Shown here: piece after piece, positions 63,997 through 64,000 of the stretch
Position numbering within the stretch: the first letter of the stretch is position 1
Layout of the letters: each line of letters starts with the position of its first letter
NCBI RefSeq assembly: GCF_019391655.1
Contig: NZ_JAHXPQ010000004.1
Coordinates: forward strand, 62,001 to 126,000
Source of the DNA: Mucilaginibacter rivuli
Lineage (GTDB): Bacteria > Bacteroidota > Bacteroidia > Sphingobacteriales > Sphingobacteriaceae
DNA length: 64,000 bases
Direction: 5' to 3'
Program-made: the position numbers and the translations under genes
Notes under the pieces: generated by a model
The model's input: only the letters and a program-made list of their open reading frames with translations
Database searches by the model: none
Told to the model about the DNA's origin: nothing

Positions 63997-64000
63997 TCCA

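Noticed and set aside
38244..64000. Second copy of the tRNA-Pro 3' end (attR)
   Set aside because: None was found by eye; a shorter or diverged copy cannot be excluded without a search.
1..64000. CRISPR array
   Set aside because: No regularly spaced direct repeats were seen; the repeats noted are single pairs.

Overview
The window looks like a chromosomal segment of a Bacteroidota bacterium, most likely family Sphingobacteriaceae (Mucilaginibacter or Pedobacter relative). This is inferred from family content (a DUF4175 giant protein, two-gene RHS loci with a DUF6443-like start, S74-like tail-fibre proteins, CPBP and DUF2007 genes beside cdsA and psd), the moderate AT-richness and a TAnnTTTG-type promoter. 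No database search was possible.

Bases 1-25,950 are one long forward-strand surface-polysaccharide (EPS/O-antigen-like) locus of about 23 tightly packed, often overlapping genes. It holds an asparagine-synthase/GT4 fusion cut by the left edge, a flippase, a polymerase candidate, a GT11 fucosyltransferase, many GT2 and GT4 glycosyltransferases, two left-handed beta-helix acyltransferases, two membrane acyltransferases, and an unusual acyl-carrier/LnmK-like protein. It ends with a WbpV/WbpL/WbpM-like trio that probably makes and transfers the first sugar, a UDP-galactopyranose-mutase-like flavoprotein and gmd. A strong terminator closes it.

Bases 26,000-37,800 are core genes: apaG and dusB (minus); CPBP protease, DUF2007, cdsA, psd (plus); M1 peptidase, glutathione peroxidase, ybeY, an RsbW-like kinase and DUF4175 (minus); and a small secreted protein.

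A tRNA-Pro(GGG) at 38,171 is followed directly by a tyrosine recombinase, which marks the left end of an integrated element. Its cargo (39.7-47.9 kb) is AT-rich and mostly unknown: an atypical helicase split by a -1 frameshift, small hypothetical proteins, a secreted protein and a lipoprotein. These are separated by at least three long, strongly foldable intergenic elements, one of which has integron attC-like ends. I saw no second copy of the tRNA 3' end, so the right end of the element is not defined.

From 48.2 kb to the right edge lies a cell-surface and secretion region. It has an S74-like fibre protein, two giant RHS-type proteins (the second with a variable C-terminal tip followed at once by a small membrane-anchored immunity candidate), a fibronectin-like lipoprotein, and a compact type II secretion/type IV pilus-like cluster (GspC/PilP-like, MORN protein, PilX/GspK-like, two pseudopilins, GspF). 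A second S74-like protein follows. The secretion ATPase, secretin, major pilin and prepilin peptidase are not in the window. The most interesting candidates for an undescribed system are this incomplete secretion cluster beside the RHS pair, and the structured elements between the 43-48 kb genes.
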